From UBA4421 sp002704225 (GTDB taxonomy: Bacteria; Pseudomonadota; Gammaproteobacteria; Pseudomonadales; Azotimanducaceae), in NCBI GenBank assembly GCA_902556425.1, contig CACDWG010000004.1, forward strand, positions 1-64,000: 64,000 nucleotides of DNA. Reading direction: 5' to 3'. Below, in pieces: positions 26,888 through 36,430 of the stretch. How positions within the stretch are numbered: position 1 is the stretch's first letter; each line of letters opens with the position of its first letter. The notes under the pieces are model-generated. The model did no database searches. It was not told the origin of the DNA and saw nothing but the letters and a program-made list of their open reading frames with translations. Position numbers and translations under genes: made by a program.

Positions 26888-27826
26888 ATGAACAAGATAT
26901 TTATCGACGGACAAGCTGGCACAACGGGCCTGCAAATCAGCGAGCGCTTAGCGGCCCACGCCAATATTGAGGTGCTGCAGGCTGATCCCGCCACTCGCAA
27001 AGATCCAGCCGCCAGAGCAGACCTCTTAGCCAGCGCCGACGTGGCAATTCTATGTCTACCCGACGATGCCGCTCGCGAGTCCGTTGCATTAGCCGCCGGT
27101 AACACACGAATTTTAGATGCGAGTTCGGCGTTTCGAACCCATGCGGACTGGCAGTACGGGCTACCAGAACTGACCGCAGACAGCCGCCCGGCCATCGCCA
27201 ACGCCCAATTTGTGAGCAACCCGGGCTGTTACCCGCAAGGTTTCTTGCTGCTTGTTCGGCCACTGATTGATGGGGGGCTGCTAGCCCCCTCAACACCGCT
27301 GAGGTGCAACGCGGTCTCAGGCTATTCTGGCGGCGGGCGTCAAATGATTGAAAAATTTCAGGCCATGGACAGCGCCACAGCCAACACCATTGCCGTACAA
27401 AGTTATGGGTTAGACCAGAGTCACAAACATCTGCCTGAGATGAGCCAGTACAGCGGCAGCAGTGTCAGCCCGATGTTCGTGCCAACCGTCGCCAACTACG
27501 ATCAAGGCATGCTCACCCAAGTGCCGTTGTTTGCCAGCGAGCTTGGCGGCGCAACCCCCCACGCGGTGCATGCGGTACTGGCCCAACGTTACGCCGATGA
27601 GCCTTTCATCCACGTGAGTGACTTGGGCGATCGCAGCATGTTGGACGGCAACTACTTGAACCCCACGGACCGGAACAACACGAACCACATGGATTTATTC
27701 GTATTCGGTGACGAACAACGACTGTTGCTGTGCGCCCGGTACGACAACCTGGGCAAGGGGGCGGCGGGTGCTGCCATACAGAATCTAAATTTAATGCTAG
27801 ACATGGAAGAGACCACAGGACTATGA
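26888..27826 (+). CDS. argC: N-acetyl-gamma-glutamyl-phosphate reductase, type 2 ArgC
   Basis: This 312-residue enzyme reduces N-acetylglutamyl phosphate in arginine synthesis. The start at 26888 (MNKIFIDGQAGTTG) fits the short type 2 form; the catalytic cysteine lies in SNPGCYPQG, and GYSGGGRQM follows. A longer frame extends 43 codons upstream but has no family resemblance. It has an ATGA overlap with the aminotransferase gene, hinting that this enzyme belongs to a shared operon and not to the main arg genes. Confidence 0.92.
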   Translation: MNKIFIDGQAGTTGLQISERLAAHANIEVLQADPATRKDPAARADLLASADVAILCLPDDAARESVALAAGNTRILDASSAFRTHADWQYGLPELTADSRPAIANAQFVSNPGCYPQGFLLLVRPLIDGGLLAPSTPLRCNAVSGYSGGGRQMIEKFQAMDSATANTIAVQSYGLDQSHKHLPEMSQYSGSSVSPMFVPTVANYDQGMLTQVPLFASELGGATPHAVHAVLAQRYADEPFIHVSDLGDRSMLDGNYLNPTDRNNTNHMDLFVFGDEQRLLLCARYDNLGKGAAGAAIQNLNLMLDMEETTGL

Positions 27827-29130
27827 CCACGACTGCCCAATCAACGCCGCTGGCGGAACAACCAGAGCAAGCGATCCGCGAACAATTGTCGCACTGGCAT
27901 GACCAATATAATGGTCTGGGCGGCGGCAATTTGAAACTCGACCTGAGCCGCGGCAAGCCAGGCGTTGAGCAGGTCAGCTTAAGCGATGGCTTGGACGGCA
28001 TATTACAGGGCAACTACATCGCCGCAGATGGCACGGATACGCGCAACTACGGCGGCACTCGTGGGATTCAAGAAGCGCGCGAACTCGGCGCTCAGATTAT
28101 GGGCGTTCCGGTCGAGCATACGATAGCGGCAGGGAATTCCAGCCTGAGCATCATGCATCTGGTTCTGCGGAGTGCGATGGATCTGGGCCTGTGGGGTGAC
28201 GAGCGCCGATGGTCGAACAACACATCCGCAACAAACCGACCCAAACTGCTGGCCCCGGTGCCCGGCTACGACCGTCACTTCGTTTTAACCAGACATTTCG
28301 ATATCGACCTCATCCCCATACCGATGACCGAGCATGGGCCGGATATGGCGGCAGCCAATGCAGCAGTAGCGGACCCAAGCGTTAAAGGCATTTGGTGCGT
28401 TCCCAAGTACTCCAACCCGACAGGCTGCACCTACAGCGACGAGGTTGTGGAACAAATGGCGGCGCTGGCGAACACTGCTGCTGCCGATGACTTCGTTGTG
28501 CTGTGGGACAATGCCTACGCGGTTCACGACCTCTACGAAACCGGTGACGCACTGGCCTCTGTCTTTAGCGCAGCTACCGCGGCCGGCACGCTGGATCATG
28601 TTGTGCAATTTGCCTCCACCTCAAAAATTACTCATGCCGGTGCCGGTGTGGCGTTTGCTTCGGCCTCGACCACAGTGCTCGACGCGCTGGACAAACATTA
28701 CTCGGTTCTCACCGTTGGTCATGACAAAGTCAATCAGCTGCGCCATGTGAGGTTCTTGCAGGGCCGTTTAGCCGAGCATATGGCCGCACACGCCGCCATC
28801 ATCCGGCCCAAGTTTGAACTGGTCGAAGAAATTTTTTCCCGCGAGCTCGGCGGTCTCGGCATTGCGTCTTGGACCAAGCCCAGAGGCGGCTACTTCGTAT
28901 CGCTGGATGTCCCCCCGGGATTGGCCGGCAAAATAATTGCCATGGCGAAGGCTGTGGGGCTTACACTCACACCCGCGGGCGCCACTTTTCCAAACGGCGA
29001 TGACCCGCAAGACCGGAATATTCGCATCGCACCGACCTTTGGTTCGCTGGAAGAAATTCATGCCGCCATGGACATTCTGACGCTGTGCATCAAAACAGCT
29101 TCAGCAGAACAGATCTTGGACCGCGGCTAA
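27823..29130 (+). CDS. PLP aspartate aminotransferase, class Ic (PF12897-like)
   Basis: This 435-residue fold-type I aminotransferase resembles the Corynebacterium-type aspartate aminotransferases. The early motif LDLSRGKPG, the GGTRGI segment, the KYSNPTGCTYS loop and the Schiff-base lysine in STSKITHAGAG support this, as does the late RIAPTF arginine motif. It would interconvert aspartate and oxaloacetate with glutamate. Start overlap of four bases with argC suggests translational coupling. Confidence 0.85.
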   Translation: MTTTAQSTPLAEQPEQAIREQLSHWHDQYNGLGGGNLKLDLSRGKPGVEQVSLSDGLDGILQGNYIAADGTDTRNYGGTRGIQEARELGAQIMGVPVEHTIAAGNSSLSIMHLVLRSAMDLGLWGDERRWSNNTSATNRPKLLAPVPGYDRHFVLTRHFDIDLIPIPMTEHGPDMAAANAAVADPSVKGIWCVPKYSNPTGCTYSDEVVEQMAALANTAAADDFVVLWDNAYAVHDLYETGDALASVFSAATAAGTLDHVVQFASTSKITHAGAGVAFASASTTVLDALDKHYSVLTVGHDKVNQLRHVRFLQGRLAEHMAAHAAIIRPKFELVEEIFSRELGGLGIASWTKPRGGYFVSLDVPPGLAGKIIAMAKAVGLTLTPAGATFPNGDDPQDRNIRIAPTFGSLEEIHAAMDILTLCIKTASAEQILDRG

Positions 29131-29172
29131 CGCTGTCTGCGATTGATCACATACCAAACACATTAGGATCCT

Positions 29173-30705
29173 ATGTCAGATCAACCCACAAAAACCGAAT
29201 CCGAACTATCCGACGACATCGCGGCGTTAGATAACGCTCGCGTCGCCGACGATCAACAACCCGATGCCACCGAGACGGAAACCGCAGAAACAGAATCTGT
29301 AGAAACGGAAACCGAAGAAACAGAATCTGGTGCCGCGGAGACAACCGCCACCGCAGCAGAGGCAAGGGAAGCACCCGAGACTTCCGAGACCGTTGACGCC
29401 GTCGAGGCAATCACGGAAGCGGCTGAACCGGAAACAGAACAGGCAGAACCGGTAGACGATGCGGTAAACGCAGCTGACGCGAAAACAGAAGCAGAACACG
29501 CTCACGAATCAGAGACCCATACAGACGCGACCGCAGCACCAGCCGACGTTTCGATCAAGTTTGAAGAGCTCGCCCTGCCCAAGCCCCTGCTCAAAGCGAT
29601 CACAAAACTCGGCTTTGAAGAATGCACACCCATTCAGGGACGCTCCTTGCCGTTCAGCCTGTCGGATTACGACGTCACCGGCCAAGCCCAAACCGGCACC
29701 GGCAAAACCGCCGCTTTCTTGATAACCCTGCTGACCCGGTTCTGGGAAAACCCGCCCCAAGAACGCCCAAACCTTGGCACGCCACGAGCGCTGGTACTGG
29801 CGCCCACTCGTGAGCTGGCGATGCAAATTGAGGGTGACTCGAAGGGGCTGGCTAAGTACATGGATATGCGCACGGTCTGCGTGGTCGGCGGCATGGACTT
29901 TGATCGCCAAAGGGCCGACTTAGCCAAGGGGCCGGTAGACGTGTTGGTCGCGACTCCCGGGCGTTTAATCGACTTTCTGGAACGTCGCGACATCAACCTC
30001 AGCAAGGTCGAATGCCTCGTGATCGACGAAGCCGACCGTATGCTCGACATGGGATTCATTCCCGATGTGCGCCGCATCGTGTATCAAACACCGCATAAGC
30101 GAAAGCGCCAAACGCTGTTTTTCTCGGCGACGTTCAACGACGCCGTGATGCGATTAGCAGATTCATGGACCATCGACCCCGAGCACATTGTGGTAGAGCC
30201 CGAGAGCGTGGCCACAGACACAGTGGATCAGAAATTCTGGTTGGTAGAGGGCAGCAAGCGGCGACGTATCCTGCTGGATTTCATCCATCATGTTGAACCG
30301 GAACGCGCCATTATTTTTGCCAATCGTCGAGACCGAACCCACAAGCTGGTGGAATACCTGAAGAAAAAAGGTATCCCCTGCGAGGGCTTGGCCGGCGATG
30401 TGCCGCAGAAAAAACGCCTGTCGACTCTGAACAAATTCAAAAGCGGCGAACTGAAATACTTGGTCGCCACCGACGTTGCCGGTCGAGGCATCCACGTCGA
30501 CGGCGTGACCCATGTGATCAACTACGAGCTACCCGACGATGCGGAAGACTACGTGCACCGCATCGGGCGTACCGGTCGTGCCGGTGCCTCGGGTACCGCG
30601 ATCAGCTTCGTGTCTGAAGACGATGCCTTCAATTTGCCCGCACTTGAGGAATACCTGAGCGCGAGCATTAAGTGCATCCAGCCCGACCTGCTGCCCGAGA
30701 GCTAG
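29173..30705 (+). CDS. DEAD-box RNA helicase with acidic N-terminal extension
   Basis: This 510-residue helicase is RhlB-like. Motifs in order are the Q motif (CTPIQGRSLP), AQTGTGKT, PTRELA, VIDEADRML, FFSATF, and HRIGRTGRAG, filling residues about 130-500. The first 125 residues are an unusual, very acidic Glu/Thr/Ala repeat region (units such as ETE and TETE) with few hydrophobics, likely disordered. RhlB acts in RNA decay with RNase E; here the substrate is not known. No helicase partner genes are adjacent. Confidence 0.93.
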   Translation: MSDQPTKTESELSDDIAALDNARVADDQQPDATETETAETESVETETEETESGAAETTATAAEAREAPETSETVDAVEAITEAAEPETEQAEPVDDAVNAADAKTEAEHAHESETHTDATAAPADVSIKFEELALPKPLLKAITKLGFEECTPIQGRSLPFSLSDYDVTGQAQTGTGKTAAFLITLLTRFWENPPQERPNLGTPRALVLAPTRELAMQIEGDSKGLAKYMDMRTVCVVGGMDFDRQRADLAKGPVDVLVATPGRLIDFLERRDINLSKVECLVIDEADRMLDMGFIPDVRRIVYQTPHKRKRQTLFFSATFNDAVMRLADSWTIDPEHIVVEPESVATDTVDQKFWLVEGSKRRRILLDFIHHVEPERAIIFANRRDRTHKLVEYLKKKGIPCEGLAGDVPQKKRLSTLNKFKSGELKYLVATDVAGRGIHVDGVTHVINYELPDDAEDYVHRIGRTGRAGASGTAISFVSEDDAFNLPALEEYLSASIKCIQPDLLPES

Positions 30706-30710
30706 GCTCT

Positions 30711-31562
30711 ATGAGCGATGCCTGCGACAACAACGTGATACCACGAGCGACTCAGGTCGCCGTTGTTCAGCACAGCGCGGGCACCGATGTGGAACACAAT
30801 CTCAGTACGCTGGAAACCCTGAGCACTCAGGCCGCCGGCGAAGGCGCGCAACTCATCACCTGGGCAGAAGCCTTTGCCTACTTAGGTCGGCATGACGGCA
30901 AGAAAGAGATTTTGGAGCCCCTGCCCGACGGTGGCCCCATTCTCAAGCGCTGTCAGGCGCTGGCAGCGAAACTGAACTGCGATTTGTTGTTGGGCGGCTT
31001 CCACGAGGCCATGCCCGGCGACCCAGACCGTTGTTACAACACCAGTGTGTACCTAAACAGTCAGGGCGAAATCACTGCCACGTACCGCAAGATTCATCTG
31101 TTCGATGTGAGCATCCCGAACGGCCCGCAGCTGATGGAATCCAAGCAAACTGGCCCCGGCGACACAGCCGTCTGTGTCGACAGCCCGATGGGCACCTTGG
31201 GTCTTACGGTCTGTTATGACGTGCGGTTTCCAGCCCTCTACCAGCGCTTGGTCGCCATGGGCGCCGTGGCGCTGACGGTTCCTTCTGCCTTCACCGCCAC
31301 AACCGGCGCAGCGCACTGGCATGCCTTGCTGCGAGCACGCGCGATTGAAAGCCAGAGCTACGTCATTGCACCTGCACAACATGGTGCTCACAGCGCGAAT
31401 CGGGCATCGTATGGGCACTCCATTATTATCGACCCATGGGGCGAGGTGATTGCCGAATTGCCGGAAGGCGACGGTTACGCCATCGCCGAAGTAGACCCGG
31501 CGCGGGTTGCCGACATTCGTCGCCAAGTACCCAGCCTGGCTAACCAGCGCCCCTTCACCTAG
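30711..31562 (+). CDS. Carbon-nitrogen hydrolase (nitrilase superfamily, Nit1/Nit2-like)
   Basis: The 283-residue protein carries the nitrilase triad: glutamate in TWAEAFAY, lysine in YRKIHLFD and cysteine in VCYDVRFP. The arrangement and length resemble deaminated-glutathione amidase and related omega-amidases. The start at 30711, five bases after the helicase stop, begins MSDACDNN; an in-frame start at 30672 would overlap the helicase. Cytoplasmic repair of deaminated metabolites is the likely role. Confidence 0.9.
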   Translation: MSDACDNNVIPRATQVAVVQHSAGTDVEHNLSTLETLSTQAAGEGAQLITWAEAFAYLGRHDGKKEILEPLPDGGPILKRCQALAAKLNCDLLLGGFHEAMPGDPDRCYNTSVYLNSQGEITATYRKIHLFDVSIPNGPQLMESKQTGPGDTAVCVDSPMGTLGLTVCYDVRFPALYQRLVAMGAVALTVPSAFTATTGAAHWHALLRARAIESQSYVIAPAQHGAHSANRASYGHSIIIDPWGEVIAELPEGDGYAIAEVDPARVADIRRQVPSLANQRPFT

Positions 31563-31600
31563 GACCCCGTTAACTCAGGCAACCGCAACGAGCAAAGGCC

Positions 31601-32743
31601 ATGACAGAATTCGATCAAAACAACCAAAGGGTGAGTAACGCCGGTCGCGGCCTGCTGATCTTTGCGGCCCTCATCGTCATTCTGGCGGGTCTTAAATCCG
31701 CGCAAACCATTGTAGTTCCGATGCTGCTGGCCGTATTTATCGCCACCATCGCCGCGTCTCCCCTCTTTTGGTGCAAGTCCAAGGGCATGTCCAATGGCTT
31801 GGCGCTGACCTCTGTGGTGTTAGGTATCTTCCTTGCACTCGGTTTGATCGCCGCCTTGCTCACCCAAAGCACATCGGAGTTTTCCGCCAAATTGCCCTTC
31901 TACCAAGAACGGCTATCCAACCTGCAAAACGAGGCCTTGGTTCTGCTGCAAACCTGGGATATCCCCTTAGATCCAGCCCTGCTCGCCGACGCGTTTCCTC
32001 TGGGCTCGCTGCTCACCCTCGCGGGCAGCGCCCTGCGCAGTTTGGGCTCTGTACTGAGCAACGGGTTTTTGATTATTTTGACGGTGATTTTTATTCTGGC
32101 CGAAGCCACCAGCTTTTATCCCAAACTACGTGCTGTACTGACCCATCCTGAGCGCGATCTCGCACACTTCGGTCGCGTCACCGGCACCATGAACCGATAC
32201 ATCGCCATCAAAACCTCCGTCAGTCTTTTTACTGGCGTGATGGTCACCGCTTTTTTGTGGGCCTTGGACGTGGACTTCCCAGTGCTGTGGGGACTGGTCG
32301 CCCTGTTACTGAATTTCATTCCCACCATAGGTTCCATTATTGCTGGCATCCCGCCGGTACTGTTGGCCTTGGTACAGCTTGGTCCCACCGAAGCCGGCCT
32401 AGTCGTACTGGGCTTTTTCCTCGTCAACACGATTGTGGGCAACATTCTCGAACCACGTTACATGGGCAAGGGCCTCGGGTTGTCGGCTCTGGTGGTCTTC
32501 GTCTCATTGATTTTCTGGGGCTGGCTTCTCGGACCCGTTGGCATGCTGCTGTCCGTGCCACTGACCATGAGCGCAAAAATCGCTCTAGAAGCAAATCCGA
32601 ACACAGCGTGGATCGCGCGTCTACTGGCACCCGCTCAGGAACTGGCCGGACTGTCGCCTGACGCTGAACCGATACAGGAAAAAACCAACAACCCGGATGC
32701 CGGCACCTCACCGGCAAACGCCAAGGACGGGGCACCGGTGTGA
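31601..32743 (+). CDS. AI-2E family permease
   Basis: This 380-residue membrane protein has seven or eight hydrophobic segments in the AI-2E/PerM pattern, with the paired N-terminal segments (residues 17-50), a large extracytoplasmic portion, and the C-terminal LLNFIPTIGSIIAGIPP and GNILEPRYMGKGLGLSALVV signature. Members export diverse solutes, some acting as Na+/H+ antiporters; the autoinducer-2 assignment is not general. The gene overlaps hisC by a GTGA junction. Confidence 0.9.
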   Translation: MTEFDQNNQRVSNAGRGLLIFAALIVILAGLKSAQTIVVPMLLAVFIATIAASPLFWCKSKGMSNGLALTSVVLGIFLALGLIAALLTQSTSEFSAKLPFYQERLSNLQNEALVLLQTWDIPLDPALLADAFPLGSLLTLAGSALRSLGSVLSNGFLIILTVIFILAEATSFYPKLRAVLTHPERDLAHFGRVTGTMNRYIAIKTSVSLFTGVMVTAFLWALDVDFPVLWGLVALLLNFIPTIGSIIAGIPPVLLALVQLGPTEAGLVVLGFFLVNTIVGNILEPRYMGKGLGLSALVVFVSLIFWGWLLGPVGMLLSVPLTMSAKIALEANPNTAWIARLLAPAQELAGLSPDAEPIQEKTNNPDAGTSPANAKDGAPV

Positions 32744-33819
32744 GCCAATACGAGCGCCCCAACATTGCACAGATGCAAGGCTATGCCTCCGGCGAGCAAC
32801 CCGAAGACGGCCGCAGCATCAAGCTCAACACCAATGAAAACCCTTACCCGCCCAGCCCGAGGGTAGCGGCCGCACTGGCGTCATTCGCCACCGAACAGCT
32901 CCGTATTTATCCTCAGCCCGACGCGCGACTGCTGCGTCAGGCCATCGCCGAACACCATAACGTCAGCGTAGACAATGTGGTCATAACCCACGCGGGCGAC
33001 GAAGCACTGCGTCTGGCCATCACAACCTTCGTTCCCCCCGATGGCACAGTGGCCTCTACCGAACCAACCTATTCTCTGTATCCGGTACTGGCGCAAATTC
33101 AGGGCGCGAGCATGTCTACCCACGCGTTGTCCGCCGATTGGTCATTGCCCAGCGATTTCGCGGCCAAGGTTAACGCCGCCGGCGCTCAGCTCACCTGCGT
33201 GGTGAACCCCCATGCGCCCAGCGGCCACTTCACCGCCATTGAGCGGCTGCGCGAACTGGCCAGCGACCTAACCGGCGTGCTGTTGGTGGACGAAGCCTAC
33301 GCTGACTTTGTCGACATCCAGGGCACCGCGGATGCAACCGATCTGGTGCGCGAGCGGGATGACGTGCTGATCCTACGCACCTTCAGCAAAGGCTACAGCC
33401 TAGCCGGTTTGAGATTGGGCTATTTGCTAGGCCACCCGTCGCTGATTCAGCCGATTCTGGAAAAAACGCGGGACAGCTATAACGTCGACGCCATCAGTCA
33501 AGCGGTTGGCTTGGCATCCATTCAAGACCAAGACTACGCCCAACAAACCTGGGCCGCGGTACGCAAAGACCGCGAGGTGCTCGCCACCGGACTGCACGCC
33601 TTGGGCTTCAGCGTGGCGGCCAGCCAAACCAATTTTTTGCTCGCCCGGGTGCCCGCTGATGCGGACGCAGAATCGCTGTACGAGAAACTCAAAGCCTCGG
33701 GCATTCTGGTGCGCTATTTCGCCACGCCACGCCTCCGCGATTCTCTGCGCATTACCGTTGGGACCCCAGAACAGAACGCGCAGCTTCTGAGCCTGCTGGA
33801 AACACTGCTGAAAAACTGA
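32740..33819 (+). CDS. hisC: Histidinol-phosphate aminotransferase
   Basis: This 359-residue fold-type I PLP enzyme carries HisC motifs: LNTNENPYPPSP near residue 29, NPHAPSGHF, LLVDEAYADF, and the PLP lysine in RTFSKGYSLAGLRLGY. It transaminates imidazole acetol-phosphate in histidine synthesis, although paralogues may act on aromatic keto acids. It starts with GTG at 32740 overlapping the AI-2E stop. No other his genes are nearby. Confidence 0.88.
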   Translation: MSQYERPNIAQMQGYASGEQPEDGRSIKLNTNENPYPPSPRVAAALASFATEQLRIYPQPDARLLRQAIAEHHNVSVDNVVITHAGDEALRLAITTFVPPDGTVASTEPTYSLYPVLAQIQGASMSTHALSADWSLPSDFAAKVNAAGAQLTCVVNPHAPSGHFTAIERLRELASDLTGVLLVDEAYADFVDIQGTADATDLVRERDDVLILRTFSKGYSLAGLRLGYLLGHPSLIQPILEKTRDSYNVDAISQAVGLASIQDQDYAQQTWAAVRKDREVLATGLHALGFSVAASQTNFLLARVPADADAESLYEKLKASGILVRYFATPRLRDSLRITVGTPEQNAQLLSLLETLLKN

Positions 33820-33904
33820 GCGCTAAATCACCCACCGGTTTGGTGATCGACGCTAGCTCGCGTAGTCTTCCTCCTGTTGTTTTACCACTTGGAGAGGAGA
33901 GACC

Positions 33905-34810
33905 ATGACCCAACTACCTGCCGTCAGCTTAGCCGCCGTGCCCGGCCGCCGTTTACGCACCATCGAACTGGCCCAAGAAATTGAACGCCGTGGCTTCCCC
34001 GGCATTTTCGGACCCAGCTTGGGGGACAGTCTTTCGCTGTGCAACGCCATCGCGTTAAACACCACAGACGTCATGATCGGTACCAGTATCACACCGATCT
34101 ACACCCGCAACGCGACGGACTTTGCCCAGACCGCAGCGTTCTTACATGAGGTCTCCGAGGGTCGTTTCCGCTTTGGCGTTGGCGTCAGCCACGCGCCAGC
34201 CCTGAACCGCATGGGCATTACCGCCGGCAAGCCACTGAGCGATATGCGCCAATTTGTCGAAGACATGCAGGCCGTGCCACGGGTAGGTGAACTGCCGCCC
34301 ATCGTGTTGGCTACCCTGCGGGACAAAATGATTCAGCTGGCCCAAGAGATTGGCGGCGGCATGGTATTCGCTAATGGCGCACGCTCACATATGGCCCATT
34401 CTCTTGGCAATCTCAGCGACGAGACCAAGGCACGGGACGACTTCTTTATTGGCAACATGATTCCCACCTGCGTCAGCGATGACAAAGACGCAGCAGCAGC
34501 GGTATGCCGTAAAACGTTAACCAGTTATGCCTTCCTGCCCAACTACCGTAACTACTGGAAAGAAGCAGGCTTCGAAGAGGAAATGAACGGTGTCGAAGCC
34601 GCCATTGCCGAAAAAGACTATGACCGCGTGCCGGAATGCTTGTCCGACCGCTGGCTGGCGGACACCACGCTGTTCGGCTCCGCTAGCGACGTTCGTCAAG
34701 GGATAGAAGCTTGGTTCGACGCCGGCATCAAAACGCCAATCATCGTGCCTTCTGCTGTCGCCGGTGGCCAGATGCAGGCCATGGACGAGTTCTTCGCCCT
34801 CTGGGACTGA
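33905..34810 (+). CDS. Luciferase-like (LLM) flavin-dependent oxidoreductase
   Basis: This 301-residue TIM-barrel protein resembles the luciferase-like monooxygenases that use FMN or F420. Recognisable motifs are ERRGFPGIFGPSLGD (N-terminal), IGTSITPIYTRNATDFAQTA and RFRFGVGVSHAP. The substrate cannot be read from the sequence. A GGAGAGGA ribosome site precedes the ATG. The gene shares one base with the next start (TGATG), so they are co-translated with the SixA-like phosphatase. Confidence 0.87.
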   Translation: MTQLPAVSLAAVPGRRLRTIELAQEIERRGFPGIFGPSLGDSLSLCNAIALNTTDVMIGTSITPIYTRNATDFAQTAAFLHEVSEGRFRFGVGVSHAPALNRMGITAGKPLSDMRQFVEDMQAVPRVGELPPIVLATLRDKMIQLAQEIGGGMVFANGARSHMAHSLGNLSDETKARDDFFIGNMIPTCVSDDKDAAAAVCRKTLTSYAFLPNYRNYWKEAGFEEEMNGVEAAIAEKDYDRVPECLSDRWLADTTLFGSASDVRQGIEAWFDAGIKTPIIVPSAVAGGQMQAMDEFFALWD

Positions 34811-35328
34811 TGTCCACCACTCGCCGAACATTGTGGTTGATCCGCCATGCCAAGGCCGACAACCCGGTGTTTGGCCAGACCGATGCCGAACGCCCGCTCG
34901 CTCCTCGGGGGCGGGCCGATGTGCAACGCCTCGCGAAGCATCTGGCGCAACATAACCCGGCGCCGCCCCAGTGGCTGTGGGTTAGCCCGGCAACCCGCAC
35001 ACGACAGACCGCCGAGCCTTTAGCCGACCTGTGGCACAGTCAGGTGATCTACGAGCCGTCGCTGTACCTTGCAGACAGCTTCACCTTGCTGAACTGTCTG
35101 CAAGGCACACCGGATGACTGCTCAAGTGCTGCGCTGATTGGGCACAATCCTGGCATCAGCGATTTGGCGCACGTCGTACTCAAAGAGGAAGACCGGCACG
35201 CAATCAGCCCGAACCTGCCGACCCTCGGCTTGGTCAGACTTACCTTTCGGGGCAATTGGCACGAGTTGATGGCAGGAGGCTGCAAGATTGAGGAAAACCT
35301 GACGCCACAGAGGGAATGTAAACGTTAA
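34810..35328 (+). CDS. SixA-type histidine phosphatase
   Basis: This 172-residue protein is a short histidine phosphatase of the SixA group. The catalytic histidine lies in LIRHAKAD, an arginine in RTRQTAEPL and the second histidine in LIGHNPGISDL. SixA dephosphorylates histidine phospho-proteins such as the nitrogen-PTS component; the target here is unknown. Start chosen at the TGATG junction with the LLM gene. Confidence 0.87.
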   Translation: MSTTRRTLWLIRHAKADNPVFGQTDAERPLAPRGRADVQRLAKHLAQHNPAPPQWLWVSPATRTRQTAEPLADLWHSQVIYEPSLYLADSFTLLNCLQGTPDDCSSAALIGHNPGISDLAHVVLKEEDRHAISPNLPTLGLVRLTFRGNWHELMAGGCKIEENLTPQRECKR

Positions 35329-35451
35329 CTCTTTCATAGAAGGTGAAATCGCCAATCGAAGAGGCCAATCCAAGGGTGCCTTTCCACATGGTCTTGGATA
35401 CCCTAGCCCTTATCACTACTCACTATCTTTCACCCGAAACGAGGAACCGTA

Positions 35452-35604
35452 ATGGGTTTTTTTTCTTTTCTTGTACTTTGTCTTATTACCTTCTTCCTGT
35501 GGCGCATCAGCGATCAAATGCCGGACGTACTGTTCCGTTTGAGCGAAATACAGAAAGACATCGCTGAACTGCGTCGGCAGCGCGACGATTCAAACGAAAC
35601 CTAA
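35452..35604 (+). CDS. Small single-span membrane protein
   Basis: A 50-residue frame begins at an ATG preceded by GAGGAA (35441-35446), a good ribosome site. Residues 2-18 form a strongly hydrophobic, Phe/Leu-rich membrane span; residues 19-50 are a charged helix with heptad-like pattern (LSEIQKDIAELRRQ). It ends seven bases before the next membrane-protein gene, suggesting the two are made together. No family was recognised; the good start signal and spacing support a real gene. Confidence 0.7.
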   Translation: MGFFSFLVLCLITFFLWRISDQMPDVLFRLSEIQKDIAELRRQRDDSNET

Positions 35605-35610
35605 GCCACT

Positions 35611-36372
35611 ATGAAAATGGATTGGCGGATTTTCATGGGCCTGTCGCTGACGTCGATATGGCTGATTACCGGATACATTTACGTCAGCAGCAGCGTGGGC
35701 TGGGCAGGTTTTGTGAATCTGCCCGTTGAAGAGGTTGGCAGCTTTTTGGAGGGTGCCTTCGCGCCGCTGGCTTTCCTGTGGCTGGTTATCGGCTACTTTC
35801 TGCAGCAGCAAGAACTCATTCAGAATACTCAGGCCATGCGCGCCCAAGCGAATGAAATCGCCCGCACCGCCGAGCAGGCAATCATTCAATCTGAAAAGCT
35901 GGCAGCCAGCGAGACCTACGCGCGGCAAGAAGCGACTCTGCGCCTAGCCGAAACCGTGCGCCATCAGCTCGGGGGCATATCGGGCATGCTCTATATATCG
36001 AGCCACGGCCCGCTTGCAGATTACCCGTCCGGTGAAATCAACAGCGAACAAATGTTCTCGGAACAAAGCAAGGGCGACCCCGAGATTTTCAGTCGCAAAC
36101 TGCTGGAAATCTCGTTTGCGCTGGGTGAGACCACTAAGCAATTCGAATTGTTTTACAAAACGGAGATCCGCGCACGCCATACCAACCAGTTTATTTTTGT
36201 GTTTGAACGGCTGATGAATCATGTCCGCCATTCCGACACCGACAACATGCTGTTTGATTCGCTCAGCGGCAACGCGCACGGCCTCCTCTATGCCCGAATG
36301 AAAGGGCATCAGGCCAATGCGCCGGAACAGTGGAGCGACCACAGCAAGACCGCTCGCACCGTCAATGTCTAA
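35611..36372 (+). CDS. Two-span membrane protein with cytoplasmic coiled-coil, unknown function
   Basis: The 253-residue protein has membrane segments at about residues 8-28 and 47-65, then an Ala/Gln/Glu-rich helix (QQQELIQNTQAMRAQANEIA) likely to form a coiled coil, and a largely soluble C-terminal domain of about 130 residues with no known motif. Such layouts recur in uncharacterised marine proteobacterial proteins. The neighbouring small membrane protein also has a coiled-coil tail, so they may interact; this is inference. Confidence 0.7.
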   Translation: MKMDWRIFMGLSLTSIWLITGYIYVSSSVGWAGFVNLPVEEVGSFLEGAFAPLAFLWLVIGYFLQQQELIQNTQAMRAQANEIARTAEQAIIQSEKLAASETYARQEATLRLAETVRHQLGGISGMLYISSHGPLADYPSGEINSEQMFSEQSKGDPEIFSRKLLEISFALGETTKQFELFYKTEIRARHTNQFIFVFERLMNHVRHSDTDNMLFDSLSGNAHGLLYARMKGHQANAPEQWSDHSKTARTVNV

Positions 36373-36430
36373 AGGCGACAGCCTGGGCAAAACGCCGGAT
36401 CTTCCGGCATTCATTATTGGAGTTGACCGT

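Noticed and set aside
35369..35398. TCCAAG/CTTGGA pairing before the small membrane gene as terminator
   Set aside because: Arms are only six bases around an 18-base loop and no T-run follows.
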